The notes under the pieces: generated by a model | The model's database searches: none | What the model was told of the DNA's origin: nothing | The model's input: the letters and a program-made list of their open reading frames with translations, nothing else | Position numbers and translations under genes: made by a program | Origin: Sulfuricaulis sp040901545 | Lineage (GTDB): Bacteria > Pseudomonadota > Gammaproteobacteria > Acidiferrobacterales > Sulfurifustaceae | DNA length: 64,000 bases | Direction of reading: 5' to 3' | Assembly: GCF_040901545.1 (NCBI RefSeq) | Contig: NZ_JBBDYL010000024.1 | Coordinates: forward strand, 1 to 64,000 | Part shown: piece by piece, positions 25,817-34,332 of the stretch | Layout: each line of letters starts with the position of its first letter | Position numbering within the stretch: position 1 is the stretch's first letter

Positions 25817-26556
25817 GATTTTAGGTTCTCCTGATCGGATGGCCGCGCGCGGCGCAGGCTCATGAAAAAATAAATAACGAGCGTCGCCCCGGCCAACATG
25901 AACCATTGGAAGGCGTACCCCTGGTGCACGGCGATGCCGGCGTCGAGCCGGTTCCACTCCCGGGCAAAGCCGGAGGCCTGGCTTTCGGGATCGAGCAACA
26001 CCACCACCGGTTGTATCGGAAACGGCGCCGTGGCCGCATAACGTTCCATATCCATATGCTGCCAGACGAGTTGCCATCCCCGGTTGAGTGGTTCCGGCTT
26101 GGCAAGCATGAAAACATTCTCCGAAGGCACCGTCGCCACGCCCGTGACCTCTTGCAGTCCTTCCGGGGTGTCAACCACCGGCGGATGCTGACGATCTTCC
26201 CCAAGCGGAAACCACCCGCGATTGACGAGCAAACGAACATCGCCGCCTTGCAGCTTCAGCGGCGTGATGACGTGATAACCCGCGCGTCCGTGGTGTATCC
26301 GGTTGTCAATCAATACCTGATACTCCGTTTCGTAATGCCCCTGCGCGATAACCCGATAAAACTGTAATTGCTCGGCCCTTTGCAATCGCGGTTCAACCTT
26401 GACCACGGCGCCGGTCGCCCGCGTGTCGTATTCGGCCTGCAAAACGCGTTTTTCATCCGCTCGTTGCAACTGCCAGTACCCGAGATACAGCAAAGCCGGC
26501 ACCATGACGGCGACGAGCACGGACGGGAACAGGGTTGGCCGGAAACGTCCCTGCAT
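25813..26556 (-). CDS. SURF1-family cytochrome oxidase assembly protein
   Basis: SURF1 helps insert heme A into subunit I. The protein is 247 residues and has the usual N- and C-terminal helices around a periplasmic domain. Visible family motifs are LGYWQLQRADEKR near the N-terminus, RGWFPLG in the centre (VNRGWFPLGEDR), and GYAFQWFMLAGATLVIYF at the end. The start is divergent from the DUF2909 gene. Confidence 0.93.
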   Translation of the reverse strand: MQGRFRPTLFPSVLVAVMVPALLYLGYWQLQRADEKRVLQAEYDTRATGAVVKVEPRLQRAEQLQFYRVIAQGHYETEYQVLIDNRIHHGRAGYHVITPLKLQGGDVRLLVNRGWFPLGEDRQHPPVVDTPEGLQEVTGVATVPSENVFMLAKPEPLNRGWQLVWQHMDMERYAATAPFPIQPVVVLLDPESQASGFAREWNRLDAGIAVHQGYAFQWFMLAGATLVIYFFMSLRRARPSDQENLKS

Positions 26557-26653
26557 TTTCTTTCACCTCTTCCGGACGACACTTGAAGATAGAACGCGTC
26601 TGATCGGCATTTATTCAGTATAATGCACCCACATCCATTCGTCGGTTCCTTCC

Positions 26654-26869
26654 ATGATCATTAAGATTGTCGTGATTCTGATGCTGGTCCTGATCTTTGG
26701 AAGCCTGTTTTCCGCTTTGATTTTCTTGTTTAAAGACAAAGGACGGGGCAAACGCACCGCCACGGCGCTTACCTGGCGTATCGGACTCTCATTGGCATTA
26801 TTTTTACTGCTAATGGCTGGATTCTATTTCGGTGTGATTCCACCGGAGGGTCTTTCCGCAATGAAATAA
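26654..26869 (+). CDS. DUF2909 twin-helix membrane protein
   Basis: A 71-residue protein with two helices (about 3-25 and 42-62) joined by a basic loop KDKGRGKRT and ending in the GVIPPEG motif, matching DUF2909. Members are found beside cytochrome oxidase and SURF1 genes, and the function is unknown. It is the only + strand gene inside the respiratory block, placed between SURF1 and ctaE. The 26870-27078 gap after it shows only a weak inverted repeat. Confidence 0.85.
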   Translation: MIIKIVVILMLVLIFGSLFSALIFLFKDKGRGKRTATALTWRIGLSLALFLLLMAGFYFGVIPPEGLSAMK

Positions 26870-27078
26870 AAAACCGGCGGTTCTTACACTCCACCGGCAC
26901 GAGATAACCGCTTTCCGCTGCAGCAAAAAATAGTCGCAGTCTTTCCGGTCATCCGTTCACGATTTAATTCTCTCGCCCGCCAGTCCGAAATTGGTGCAAT
27001 TCTGAAAGCCAAGGGCCGGTATCCCCGCGCCTGGCTTGCACGCGCGATTCCCGCCGAGTGTGATTTTTCCGGAACGGA

Positions 27079-27960
27079 TCAGAGCCAATACACCAGGATA
27101 AACAGGAACAACCAGACCACGTCCACGAAGTGCCAGTACCAGGCAACGGCCTCAAATCCGAAATGGTGATCCGAGCGGAAATGTCCCGCCATGCATCGGC
27201 CCAGTATGACAATCAACATGATCGTACCCATCGTGACGTGAAAGCCGTGGAATCCGGTGAGCATGAAGAAGGTTGCGCCGTAAACGCCGGTCTTGAGCGT
27301 CAGCCCCAGCGCCGTGTAGGCATGAATGTATTCGTAAGCTTGTAACCCCAGGAACGTGATACCCAGCGCGATCGTCAGGAACAAGCCGGTAATGAGTTGT
27401 GCGCGATTGTCCTTGAGCAATCCCCAGTGTGCCCAAGTGACGGTAGCACCTGAGGACAACAGGATCAGCGTGTTAATGGCGGGGATGCCCCACGCGCCCA
27501 TGGGTGAAAACTGGTTCACGCCCGGTATGGTGTCGGGCACCACCGGTACCGGTCCCTTGGGTCCCGCGGTCGGCCAACCGGCGTCATATCCGGGCCAGAG
27601 CAGCTCGGTGGCGCCGATCCATTCCACCGAGAACTGTCGCACATAAAACAACGCGCCAAAGAAGGCGGCAAAAAACATGACCTCGGAAAATATGAACCAC
27701 GCCATCCCCCAGCGAAACGACCGGTCCACCTGGGCGTTATAGATTCCGCCTTCGGACTCTGCGATCACCTGACCGAACCAGCGGATCATCATGTAGATGA
27801 TGATCGCGGCACCCAGCAGCATGCTCCAGGATCCGGCCTTGATGTCGTTCATCACCAGCACGAAACCCAGCGCCAGGAAGAACAGGCCGGCCGAGGTAAT
27901 CACCGGCCAGGCGCTCGGGTTGGGCAGATAGTAATTGTTTCCAGAGTGGGCAGCGGACAT
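27079..27960 (-). CDS. ctaE: Cytochrome c oxidase subunit III
   Basis: Subunit III of the aa3/caa3 oxidase, 293 residues with seven predicted helices. Typical motifs are WGMAWFIFSEVMFFAAFFGA, WEYIHA-like QAYEYIHA, FHGFHVTMG and the terminal AVAWYWHFVDVVWLFLFILV. It is downstream of ctaG, separated by two tandem palindromes. Confidence 0.96.
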   Translation of the reverse strand: MSAAHSGNNYYLPNPSAWPVITSAGLFFLALGFVLVMNDIKAGSWSMLLGAAIIIYMMIRWFGQVIAESEGGIYNAQVDRSFRWGMAWFIFSEVMFFAAFFGALFYVRQFSVEWIGATELLWPGYDAGWPTAGPKGPVPVVPDTIPGVNQFSPMGAWGIPAINTLILLSSGATVTWAHWGLLKDNRAQLITGLFLTIALGITFLGLQAYEYIHAYTALGLTLKTGVYGATFFMLTGFHGFHVTMGTIMLIVILGRCMAGHFRSDHHFGFEAVAWYWHFVDVVWLFLFILVYWL

Positions 27961-28024
27961 GCTTATATCCTCAAAGTGAAATGGGTGCGCGCGTAGCGCG
28001 CTTCGGCTCCGATCTTACAAACCT

Positions 28025-28090
28025 CCCCTCTCCCGCGAGCGGGAGAGGGGTCGGGGTGAGGGCACCCTCTCCCGCGATAGCGGGAGAGGG
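28025..28090. repeat. Two tandem GC-rich palindromes inside the cox operon
   Basis: Two strong hairpins: 28025-28050 (12-bp arms CCCCTCTCCCGC) and 28065-28090 (11-bp arms CCCTCTCCCGC, loop GATA), separated by TCGGGGTGAGGGCA. This family of CTCTCCCGC-GCGGGAGAG palindromes followed by GGGTGAGGG is widely dispersed in proteobacterial intergenic DNA. Lying between ctaG and ctaE it could stabilise the upstream message or attenuate downstream expression. Confidence 0.7.
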
Positions 28091-28133
28091 AATGAGGGTG
28101 AGGGTTGCGGAAAATAGAGTGGAGTTCATTTTC

Positions 28134-28757
28134 CTAACCGCCGGACACCGTTGCCGGGTGCGCGTGCGGGGCGTGTTCCTCGCCATGGGCCATCGTTTCG
28201 CCGCCGTATTTCTTCGCAGATGCCTTGTTAGCGTTAAAAAACGAATATGACAGGGTGATGGTGTGCACGTCCTTGTCCAGGCCGGCATCCACCACAAATC
28301 GTACCGGCATTTCGCGTGTCTCGCCCGGCTTCAGGGTTTGCTGGGTGAAACAAAAACACTCGATCTTCTTGAAATGGATGGCCGACACGCCGGGCGCCAC
28401 GCTCGGAACGGCCTGGCCGGTGATTTCCTCCTGCGCCAGGTTATGGACCAGATATTTCACCTCCATGATTTTTCCGGGATGCACCTCGATCTTTTTCGTC
28501 AGCGGCCTGAACTCCCACGGCAACCCGCTGGTGGCGAGCCCGGTGAACTCCACCGTCACCGTACGATTCGCGTCGACGGGTTGCTCGGCCGCCTGCTCCG
28601 TGACGCGCCCGGTCTTGCCGTTCAGCCCGAAGGCCGTGCACATCAGGTCGTACATCGGAGACAGTCCGTAACCGAATCCGAACATCGCCACCGTCACGAC
28701 AACGAGCTTGATCGCCAGTCGGCGATTCGCTTTATGGACATTGGGACGCGCTGTCAC
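28134..28757 (-). CDS. ctaG: Cytochrome oxidase assembly protein CtaG/Cox11
   Basis: Cox11 delivers copper to the CuB site of subunit I. The protein is 207 residues: one N-terminal helix, YGLSPMYDLMCTAFGLNGKT, then a periplasmic immunoglobulin-like domain with the copper motif CFCF in ECFCFTQQTL. The start is a GTG at 28757 overlapping the stop of the 39-residue upstream gene as GTGA. Confidence 0.94.
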   Translation of the reverse strand: MTARPNVHKANRRLAIKLVVVTVAMFGFGYGLSPMYDLMCTAFGLNGKTGRVTEQAAEQPVDANRTVTVEFTGLATSGLPWEFRPLTKKIEVHPGKIMEVKYLVHNLAQEEITGQAVPSVAPGVSAIHFKKIECFCFTQQTLKPGETREMPVRFVVDAGLDKDVHTITLSYSFFNANKASAKKYGGETMAHGEEHAPHAHPATVSGG

Positions 28758-28873
28758 GCCCCGAATCCCAGGAATGCAGCGGATACAAACATCAGCGTCA
28801 CCAGCAAAGCCAAAACCATGACCGTGCGCTGGATGCCGCTCTGCTGCCGGGTTTTTTGCGTGATGTCAGTCAT
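28754..28873 (-). CDS. Small 39-residue membrane peptide between ctaD and ctaG
   Basis: The minus strand from 28873 encodes MTDITQKTRQQSGIQRTVMV and then a single hydrophobic helix ending SAAFLGFGA before TGA. That TGA overlaps the ctaG start by four bases, so translation is coupled. Small one-helix proteins at this position are known in proteobacterial cox operons but are usually missed by annotation. It may be a structural or assembly factor of the oxidase. Confidence 0.75.
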   Translation of the reverse strand: MTDITQKTRQQSGIQRTVMVLALLVTLMFVSAAFLGFGA

Positions 28874-28889
28874 CGTTTGCCGGAAAATT

Positions 28890-30449
28890 TTATTTAACTT
28901 TCGGAACCACCGTGAAACTGTGATACGGCGGCGGCGAGGGCAAGGTCCACTCGAGACCCTCCGCGCCTTCCCAAACCTTGTTGGTTGCCCGGGCGCCGCC
29001 CCGGATGGCCTGTGTTATCACGTAAAAGAAAATCATCTGGGCGGCGACGGTCATGAATGCGCCCACGGTGGACCACTGGTTGAACTCGGTAAATTGGAGC
29101 GCGTAATCCGGGATACGTCGGGGCATGCCCGCGAGTCCAAGAAAATGTTGCGGAAAGAACGTGATCGTGAAACCGATCATGGTCAGCCAGAAATGCCATT
29201 TGGCCAGTCCCTCGTTGTACATATGACCGGTCCACTTCGGGATCCAATAATATACCCCGGCGAATATACCGAAGATGGAGGCACCGAAAATAACATAGTG
29301 GAAGTGCGCGACGACAAAATAAGTATCATGGTACTGGAAATCCGCGGGTGTAATGGCAAGCATCAGACCGGAGAGGCCGCCGATGGTGAATGTGAACACA
29401 CCGCCAACCGCCCACAGCATCGGGCTTTCGAAAGTCATCGAACCCCGCCACATGGTCGATATCCAGTTGAATACCTTCACGCCGGTCGGCACGGCGATCA
29501 ACATGGTGGAGTACATGAAGAACAGCTCGCCTGCCAGCGGCATGCCCACGGTATACATGTGATGCGCCCAGACGATAAACGACAGGAAGGCGATCGAGGC
29601 CGTCGCGTAGACCATGGAGTCGTAGCCGAACAGCGGCTTGCGCGCGAACGTCGGGATGACCTGGGAGAACACGCCGAACGCCGGCAGCACCAGGATGTAC
29701 ACCTCCGGATGTCCGAAGAACCAGAACACATGTTGCCACAGCACCGGGTCGCCGCCGCCCGCGGCGTCGAAGAAGTGCGTGCCGAAATGACGGTCGGTGA
29801 TCAGCATCGTGACCGTGCCGGCCAGCACCGGCATAACGGCGATCAATAAAAATGCAGTAATTAACCAGGTCCAGGCAAACAGCGGCATCTTCATCAAAGT
29901 CATGCCGGGGGCGCGCATATTGAGGATGGTGGCGATGATATTGATTGAGCCGAGAATCGAGGACATGCCGAGCAGGTGGATGGAAAGCAAGGTGAAATCG
30001 GTGCCGATCCCGCCCTGTACCGACAATGGCGGATACAGTGTCCAGCCCGCCGCTGGACCGCCGCCAGGCATGAACAACGACATGATTAACAGCGTCGCGG
30101 CAAACGGCAGGATCCAGAAACTCCAGTTATTCATGCGCGGAAGCGCCATATCGGGTGCGCCGATCATCATCGGTATCTGCCAATTGGCCAGGCCCACGAA
30201 ACCCGGCATCACGAAACCGAAGATCATGATCAGCGCATGGACTGTCGCCATTTGATTGAAAAAGTGCGGGTCCACCAGTTGCAAGCCCGGCTGCCAGAGT
30301 TCGGCGCGGATCACAAGCGACATAATCCCGCCGATAATCGCCATGGTGAAGGCGAACACCAGATAGAGCGTGCCAATATCCTTGTGGTTGGTGGTGTACA
30401 ACCACCGGGTAAAGCCGTAGGGATGATCTGCGTTGTTTGCGGTAGCCAT
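28890..30449 (-). CDS. ctaD: Cytochrome c oxidase subunit I
   Basis: The catalytic heme-copper subunit, 519 residues and 12 helices. Motifs seen: HALIMIFGFVMPG (low-spin heme ligand), VLWQHVFWFFGHPEVYILV (CuB histidine cross-linked to tyrosine), VWAHHMYTVG (two CuB histidines), and HDTYFVVAHFHYVIFG (both heme histidines). The GHPEVY motif and the tyrosine make it an A-type oxidase. It lies 16 bases before the small peptide gene and after ctaC. Confidence 0.97.
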   Translation of the reverse strand: MATANNADHPYGFTRWLYTTNHKDIGTLYLVFAFTMAIIGGIMSLVIRAELWQPGLQLVDPHFFNQMATVHALIMIFGFVMPGFVGLANWQIPMMIGAPDMALPRMNNWSFWILPFAATLLIMSLFMPGGGPAAGWTLYPPLSVQGGIGTDFTLLSIHLLGMSSILGSINIIATILNMRAPGMTLMKMPLFAWTWLITAFLLIAVMPVLAGTVTMLITDRHFGTHFFDAAGGGDPVLWQHVFWFFGHPEVYILVLPAFGVFSQVIPTFARKPLFGYDSMVYATASIAFLSFIVWAHHMYTVGMPLAGELFFMYSTMLIAVPTGVKVFNWISTMWRGSMTFESPMLWAVGGVFTFTIGGLSGLMLAITPADFQYHDTYFVVAHFHYVIFGASIFGIFAGVYYWIPKWTGHMYNEGLAKWHFWLTMIGFTITFFPQHFLGLAGMPRRIPDYALQFTEFNQWSTVGAFMTVAAQMIFFYVITQAIRGGARATNKVWEGAEGLEWTLPSPPPYHSFTVVPKVK

Positions 30450-30482
30450 TATAGTTAAATATCTCCTTTCGGAATCCAGTTG

Positions 30483-31622
30483 TTACTTGCGCAGTGCCTT
30501 GACCTGGGACGGTTGAACCACGTCGCCGGTCTTATTGCCGAAGCTATTACGCTCGAAGGTCACCACCGCGGCCAGGTCCACTTCGCTCAGTTGGGCGGCA
30601 AAGGCCTGCATGGCCGTTCCCGCCTTACCTTTCATAACGATATCCAGATGACCGGCGACCGGACCGGTAACGATTTTACTGCCGGCCAGTTTCGGGAACG
30701 GTCCCATGCCTTCCCCATTCGCGCCGTGACAGGCGGCGCAGGCCGAGGCAAAAATTTTCTTGCCCTTCTCCATCAGTTCATCCTTGCCCCAAGTCTTTGC
30801 CGCGCCGGCTGAGTCTGCGGCCGTCTTGTCCTTTTGCATGGCCACCCATTTCGTAAAGTCCTCGGGGCTCACAGCCTGCACCACGATGGGCATAAAACCG
30901 TGATCCTTGCCGCAGAGTTCGGCACATTGGCCGCGATAAATTCCGGGTTCGTCGATGCGCGCCCACATTTCATTGATAAACCCGGGGATGGCGTCCTTCT
31001 TGATGCCCAACTGCGGGACCCACCAGGCGTGGATCACATCATTGGCGGTGACGATAAAGCGGACTTTCTTGCCCACCGGCAGCACCATCGGGTTATCGAC
31101 TTCAAGCAGATAATTCTTTCCCTTTTCAGCCTTATTTTCGATTTGTTCTCGGGGTGTGGCAAGCGTGCTGAAAAAACCTACATCCTGATCCGGGTAATCA
31201 TATTTCCACTTCCACTGATAACCGGTGATTTTAACCGTCAAGTCGGATTTGCTGGTGTCGCTCATCTCGATCAGCGTCGCCGTGGAGGGAATAGCCATAC
31301 CAACCAAAATCAGGAAAGGGATGACGGTCCATACAACTTCAATAGTGGTGCTTTCGTGAAATTTGGCGGCCTTGAAACCGCGGCTCTTGCGGTGCGCGAA
31401 GATGGAATAAAACATGAAACCGAAAACAATAACGAAAATGACAACACAAATGATGATGATCATATTGTGAAGTTCGAGAATCCGCTGGGCGACGGAAGTA
31501 ACCGGCTTCGGAAAATTCAACCCATATTCGGCAAACGCCATCGGTGCCGCGATCCACAGACACAAACCCAGGATCAGGCGGGAAATGTTTCCTCGGGCTT
31601 GTCTGACATAAAATAAGGGCAT
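30483..31622 (-). CDS. ctaC: Cytochrome c oxidase subunit II with fused cytochrome c domain (caa3 type)
   Basis: About 379 residues. The first part is subunit II: signal-like helix, two membrane helices, and the CuA site (CAELCGKDHGFM), with the VTANDVIHAWWVPQLG strand. A class I cytochrome c domain follows, with heme motif CAACH near residues 295-299, so the enzyme is of caa3 type. The ATG at 31622 is chosen over an in-frame upstream start because GGGAGA precedes it. First gene of the leftward oxidase operon. Confidence 0.95.
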   Translation of the reverse strand: MPLFYVRQARGNISRLILGLCLWIAAPMAFAEYGLNFPKPVTSVAQRILELHNMIIIICVVIFVIVFGFMFYSIFAHRKSRGFKAAKFHESTTIEVVWTVIPFLILVGMAIPSTATLIEMSDTSKSDLTVKITGYQWKWKYDYPDQDVGFFSTLATPREQIENKAEKGKNYLLEVDNPMVLPVGKKVRFIVTANDVIHAWWVPQLGIKKDAIPGFINEMWARIDEPGIYRGQCAELCGKDHGFMPIVVQAVSPEDFTKWVAMQKDKTAADSAGAAKTWGKDELMEKGKKIFASACAACHGANGEGMGPFPKLAGSKIVTGPVAGHLDIVMKGKAGTAMQAFAAQLSEVDLAAVVTFERNSFGNKTGDVVQPSQVKALRK

Positions 31623-32013
31623 AACTGTCTCCCGTAACGTATAAAAACTGTATGCGAAAAATCGAAACCGTACCAACGGTGCAGGCAGCCTATCCCGCAA
31701 TCTGTACCGCCGTTCCCGGAGGGAATATGAGCGGGTCGGGCAGAGAAATGAGGGGGTTCACCCATGTCTTGATCTGGCGTAGCGCGCGAACCATCCTCAC
31801 TTGACGACCCCCGCCAGAAATTACCGGGCGCTCCCGCGAGATACAGATTTTTGATCTATATCAAGCTTATTTGGCGCGCGCAAACTATCATAAAGGCCCT
31901 AACATCTGCAACCGTATTTCCAGGGGTAAAAAGACAAATTGCCGGAGAAATTATGGCGCTAAAGCGCGCTGGAAAATACATCAAACCCGAGTGCTTTGGT
32001 GGGGATATCGGGA
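31623..32013. promoter_or_regulatory. Promoter region of the cytochrome oxidase operon
   Basis: A 391-base interval between ctaC (leftward) and the end of bioD. It holds the FNR-type box and must contain the ctaC promoter. I see no convincing gene in it. Confidence 0.5.
31851..31864. promoter_or_regulatory. Perfect FNR/Anr-type box
   Basis: TTGATCTATATCAA, an exact match to the TTGAT-N4-ATCAA consensus of FNR/Anr oxygen sensors. It is about 230 bases upstream of ctaC, so control of the oxidase by oxygen is plausible. The distance is long and leaves room for a distant promoter. Confidence 0.6.
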
Positions 32014-32694
32014 CTAGGGCAGGAGCCGATGCAGCGGGAATTCAGGAAGTCGTTGGCAAGGGCCTTTTGGCGGCTGATACGGAAAGCGGGCGATCAGCGG
32101 AAGTTCCAAGCTGCGCGCCAAATCAATTATCGATTCATCCACCCGTGTCATGGCCGGATCGATTTGATTTGCAATCCACCCCGACAAGCGTATGCCCGCG
32201 TGCCGTACGGCTGACGCCGTTAACATCGCATGATTGATACATCCCAGGCGCATACCGACAACGAGTATGACGGGCAACCCGATCTCGCGCGCCACATCCG
32301 GCATGGAAAGGCGATCACCGAGAGGCACCGTCCAACCGCCGATACCTTCGACAATCACCCATTGGGCTGCTTGCTGCAGCCGCCGGAAGTGCAGCAGAAT
32401 CTTGTCCAGCCGGATTTCCACGTTCGCTTCACGCGCCGCAATCGCCGGCGCGCACGGCGGCGCGAAGGCATAAGGATTGATGTCCCCATAATCGGCCGAC
32501 ACACTGCTGGATGCCAGCAATAATTCCGCATCCCCACTGCCCAAGCCGGTGTGGGTGGCAGTACACCCGCTCGCCACGGGCTTCATGCCAACAGCGCGCA
32601 TGCCCCGCTGCGCTAACGCTGCCAGAATCATGCACGCAATCCGGGTCTTGCCCACTCCGGTATCCGTCCCGGTGATGAACCAGCCGCCACTCAC
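32014..32694 (-). CDS. bioD: Dethiobiotin synthetase
   Basis: BioD closes the ureido ring of dethiobiotin from DAPA, CO2 and ATP. The P-loop is GTDTGVGKT near the N-terminus. VGMKPVASGC and VEGIGGWTVPL are further family motifs. The GTG at 32694 is the start: it begins MSGGWFITGTDTGVGKT and overlaps the bioC stop by four bases (GTGA). About 226 residues, last gene of the bioF-H-C-D unit. Confidence 0.94.
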   Translation of the reverse strand: MSGGWFITGTDTGVGKTRIACMILAALAQRGMRAVGMKPVASGCTATHTGLGSGDAELLLASSSVSADYGDINPYAFAPPCAPAIAAREANVEIRLDKILLHFRRLQQAAQWVIVEGIGGWTVPLGDRLSMPDVAREIGLPVILVVGMRLGCINHAMLTASAVRHAGIRLSGWIANQIDPAMTRVDESIIDLARSLELPLIARFPYQPPKGPCQRLPEFPLHRLLP

Positions 32695-33572
32695 GTCGAT
32701 CGACGTCCGATCCGATTCACGGGAATCACGGCCATGCCTTCCCGGGAGAATTCCTGTTTGGCCTCCGGCACCCACGCATGGCCATATACGGCTTCATAGG
32801 TAGCAGGGATTTTCCCGTCCCGGGATTGCGCTTCGTATGCGGCCCGAAAGCGGGCAAATCGTCCCTTGCCGGTCAGTCCACGGGCACGAGTCATCGCGAC
32901 ATTATGCGCGCCCAGTTGCTTGAGGTCGGACATGACCGCGGTGACATCGCCATAAGTGAGAGTGAAGCGTTCCATATCCATGACCGGATCGGAAAACCCG
33001 GCATGGACCAGCATGTCTCCGAGATCATGCATATCGATAAAACCGTGCACATGCGTACCATCGTCCACCGCGCGCCAGGCCTCCCGCAGTTCACGCAGCG
33101 TATCCGGGCCGAAAGTCGTGAACATCAAAAGCCCGCCGGGGCGCAGGATGCGTCTGGCCTCGGTAAACACGGTCAACGGATTACACCACTGTAACGTCAG
33201 GTTCGACACAACCAAATCCACGGTGGCGCTGGCGAGAGGCATGTTTTCAGCGTCTCCGCAGCAAAAGGACTCCCGGCCGAACAGACGCGTCCACCGACTC
33301 CGATTACGGTGCGCGCGGCGGGCCATGGCTTCGGCGATATCAATTCCGATAATCCGCGCCCGGGGATAACGTTTCGACAAGTGATGCATGTCATATCCCG
33401 TGCCGCACCCGACATCAAGTATGTCTTTTGGACTAAGTCGAACCACATCCAGCCGGGCCAGCAGGCGGTCGGCGATTTCGCGCTGCAATACGGCGGCCGC
33501 ATCATAGGTAGCCGCCGCGTTCTCGAACGAGGCTCGCAGTCGGCGCTTGTCGAGCAAAAGACTTTCAGCCAT
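32691..33572 (-). CDS. bioC: Malonyl-ACP O-methyltransferase BioC
   Basis: BioC methylates malonyl-ACP so that the fatty-acid machinery can build the pimeloyl chain. A 293-residue SAM-dependent methyltransferase with motif I ILDVGCGTGYDMHHL, then VDLVVSNLTLQWC and GGLLMFTTFGPDTLRELR, all typical of BioC. It overlaps bioH by eight bases and bioD by four. Confidence 0.94.
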   Translation of the reverse strand: MAESLLLDKRRLRASFENAAATYDAAAVLQREIADRLLARLDVVRLSPKDILDVGCGTGYDMHHLSKRYPRARIIGIDIAEAMARRAHRNRSRWTRLFGRESFCCGDAENMPLASATVDLVVSNLTLQWCNPLTVFTEARRILRPGGLLMFTTFGPDTLRELREAWRAVDDGTHVHGFIDMHDLGDMLVHAGFSDPVMDMERFTLTYGDVTAVMSDLKQLGAHNVAMTRARGLTGKGRFARFRAAYEAQSRDGKIPATYEAVYGHAWVPEAKQEFSREGMAVIPVNRIGRRST

Positions 33573-34332
33573 GAATAAAATCTTTCAGCTTATCCACGAA
33601 CAGCGATTGATGGGTTAAAAATGGGGCATGCCCGGCCCGTGGAATAATTTCCAGCCGCGCTTGTTTCACTTGTGTCGCCACAAAGCGGGCCGCACCCACC
33701 GGAACCAGTTGATCGCGCTCGCCGTGAATAATAAGTGTCGGCACATCGATAGCCGATATTGCCGAACGGTGATCTACTTCCATGAGCAGCCTGAGCCCGG
33801 CGCGCAGTGCCGCGGCAGGCGGCTCGCTGTAGCGGAACAGCTCGGCACGCAACCGGCGTATCACTGACCGATCGTCTTCCGTGGAAACCTGCAGGCTCAG
33901 GAATCGGGTCAGCGTCGGAATGTAGTCATGTTCCAGATCATGCGCGAACTGATTCAGTACCTCGGATCTCGTCGCATACGGCCAGTCGGCGGTACGCGCG
34001 AATTTCGGCGTCGCGCCGACCAGCACTATTTTCGTGACAGAATCCGGAAAGTGCAGCGCGGCGGAGAGCGTCACCAGCGCCCCCAGTGACCAACCCACCC
34101 AGACGGCCGGGCCGGGCAGTATGCGTTTAACTTCCTCGGCGAAAACCTCCAATGTGTAGGCATGCGGTACAAATTCGCGCGAACGCCCGTGCCCGGGTAA
34201 ATCAGGAACCATAACGCGGCTATGCCCGGAGAGTGCATTCGTTACCTCGCCCCACACACCGCCGTGCAACCCCCAGCCGTGCAACAACACCACATTCGGT
34301 CCTTGACCGTGTACGTCATAATAAAGCGTCAT
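33565..34332 (-). CDS. bioH: Pimeloyl-ACP methyl ester esterase BioH
   Basis: BioH hydrolyses the methyl ester of pimeloyl-ACP, ending chain building before BioF acts. A 255-residue alpha/beta hydrolase: LLHGWGLHGGVW oxyanion region, nucleophile elbow GWSLGA, the aspartate in IIHGERDQLVP, and a catalytic histidine in PRAGHAPFLTH. Start overlaps the bioF stop as ATGA. Confidence 0.94.
   Translation of the reverse strand: MTLYYDVHGQGPNVVLLHGWGLHGGVWGEVTNALSGHSRVMVPDLPGHGRSREFVPHAYTLEVFAEEVKRILPGPAVWVGWSLGALVTLSAALHFPDSVTKIVLVGATPKFARTADWPYATRSEVLNQFAHDLEHDYIPTLTRFLSLQVSTEDDRSVIRRLRAELFRYSEPPAAALRAGLRLLMEVDHRSAISAIDVPTLIIHGERDQLVPVGAARFVATQVKQARLEIIPRAGHAPFLTHQSLFVDKLKDFIHG

Noticed and set aside
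28263..29849. 528-codon + strand ORF
   Set aside because: It is antisense to ctaG and ctaD. The product is His/Arg-rich and matches no family.
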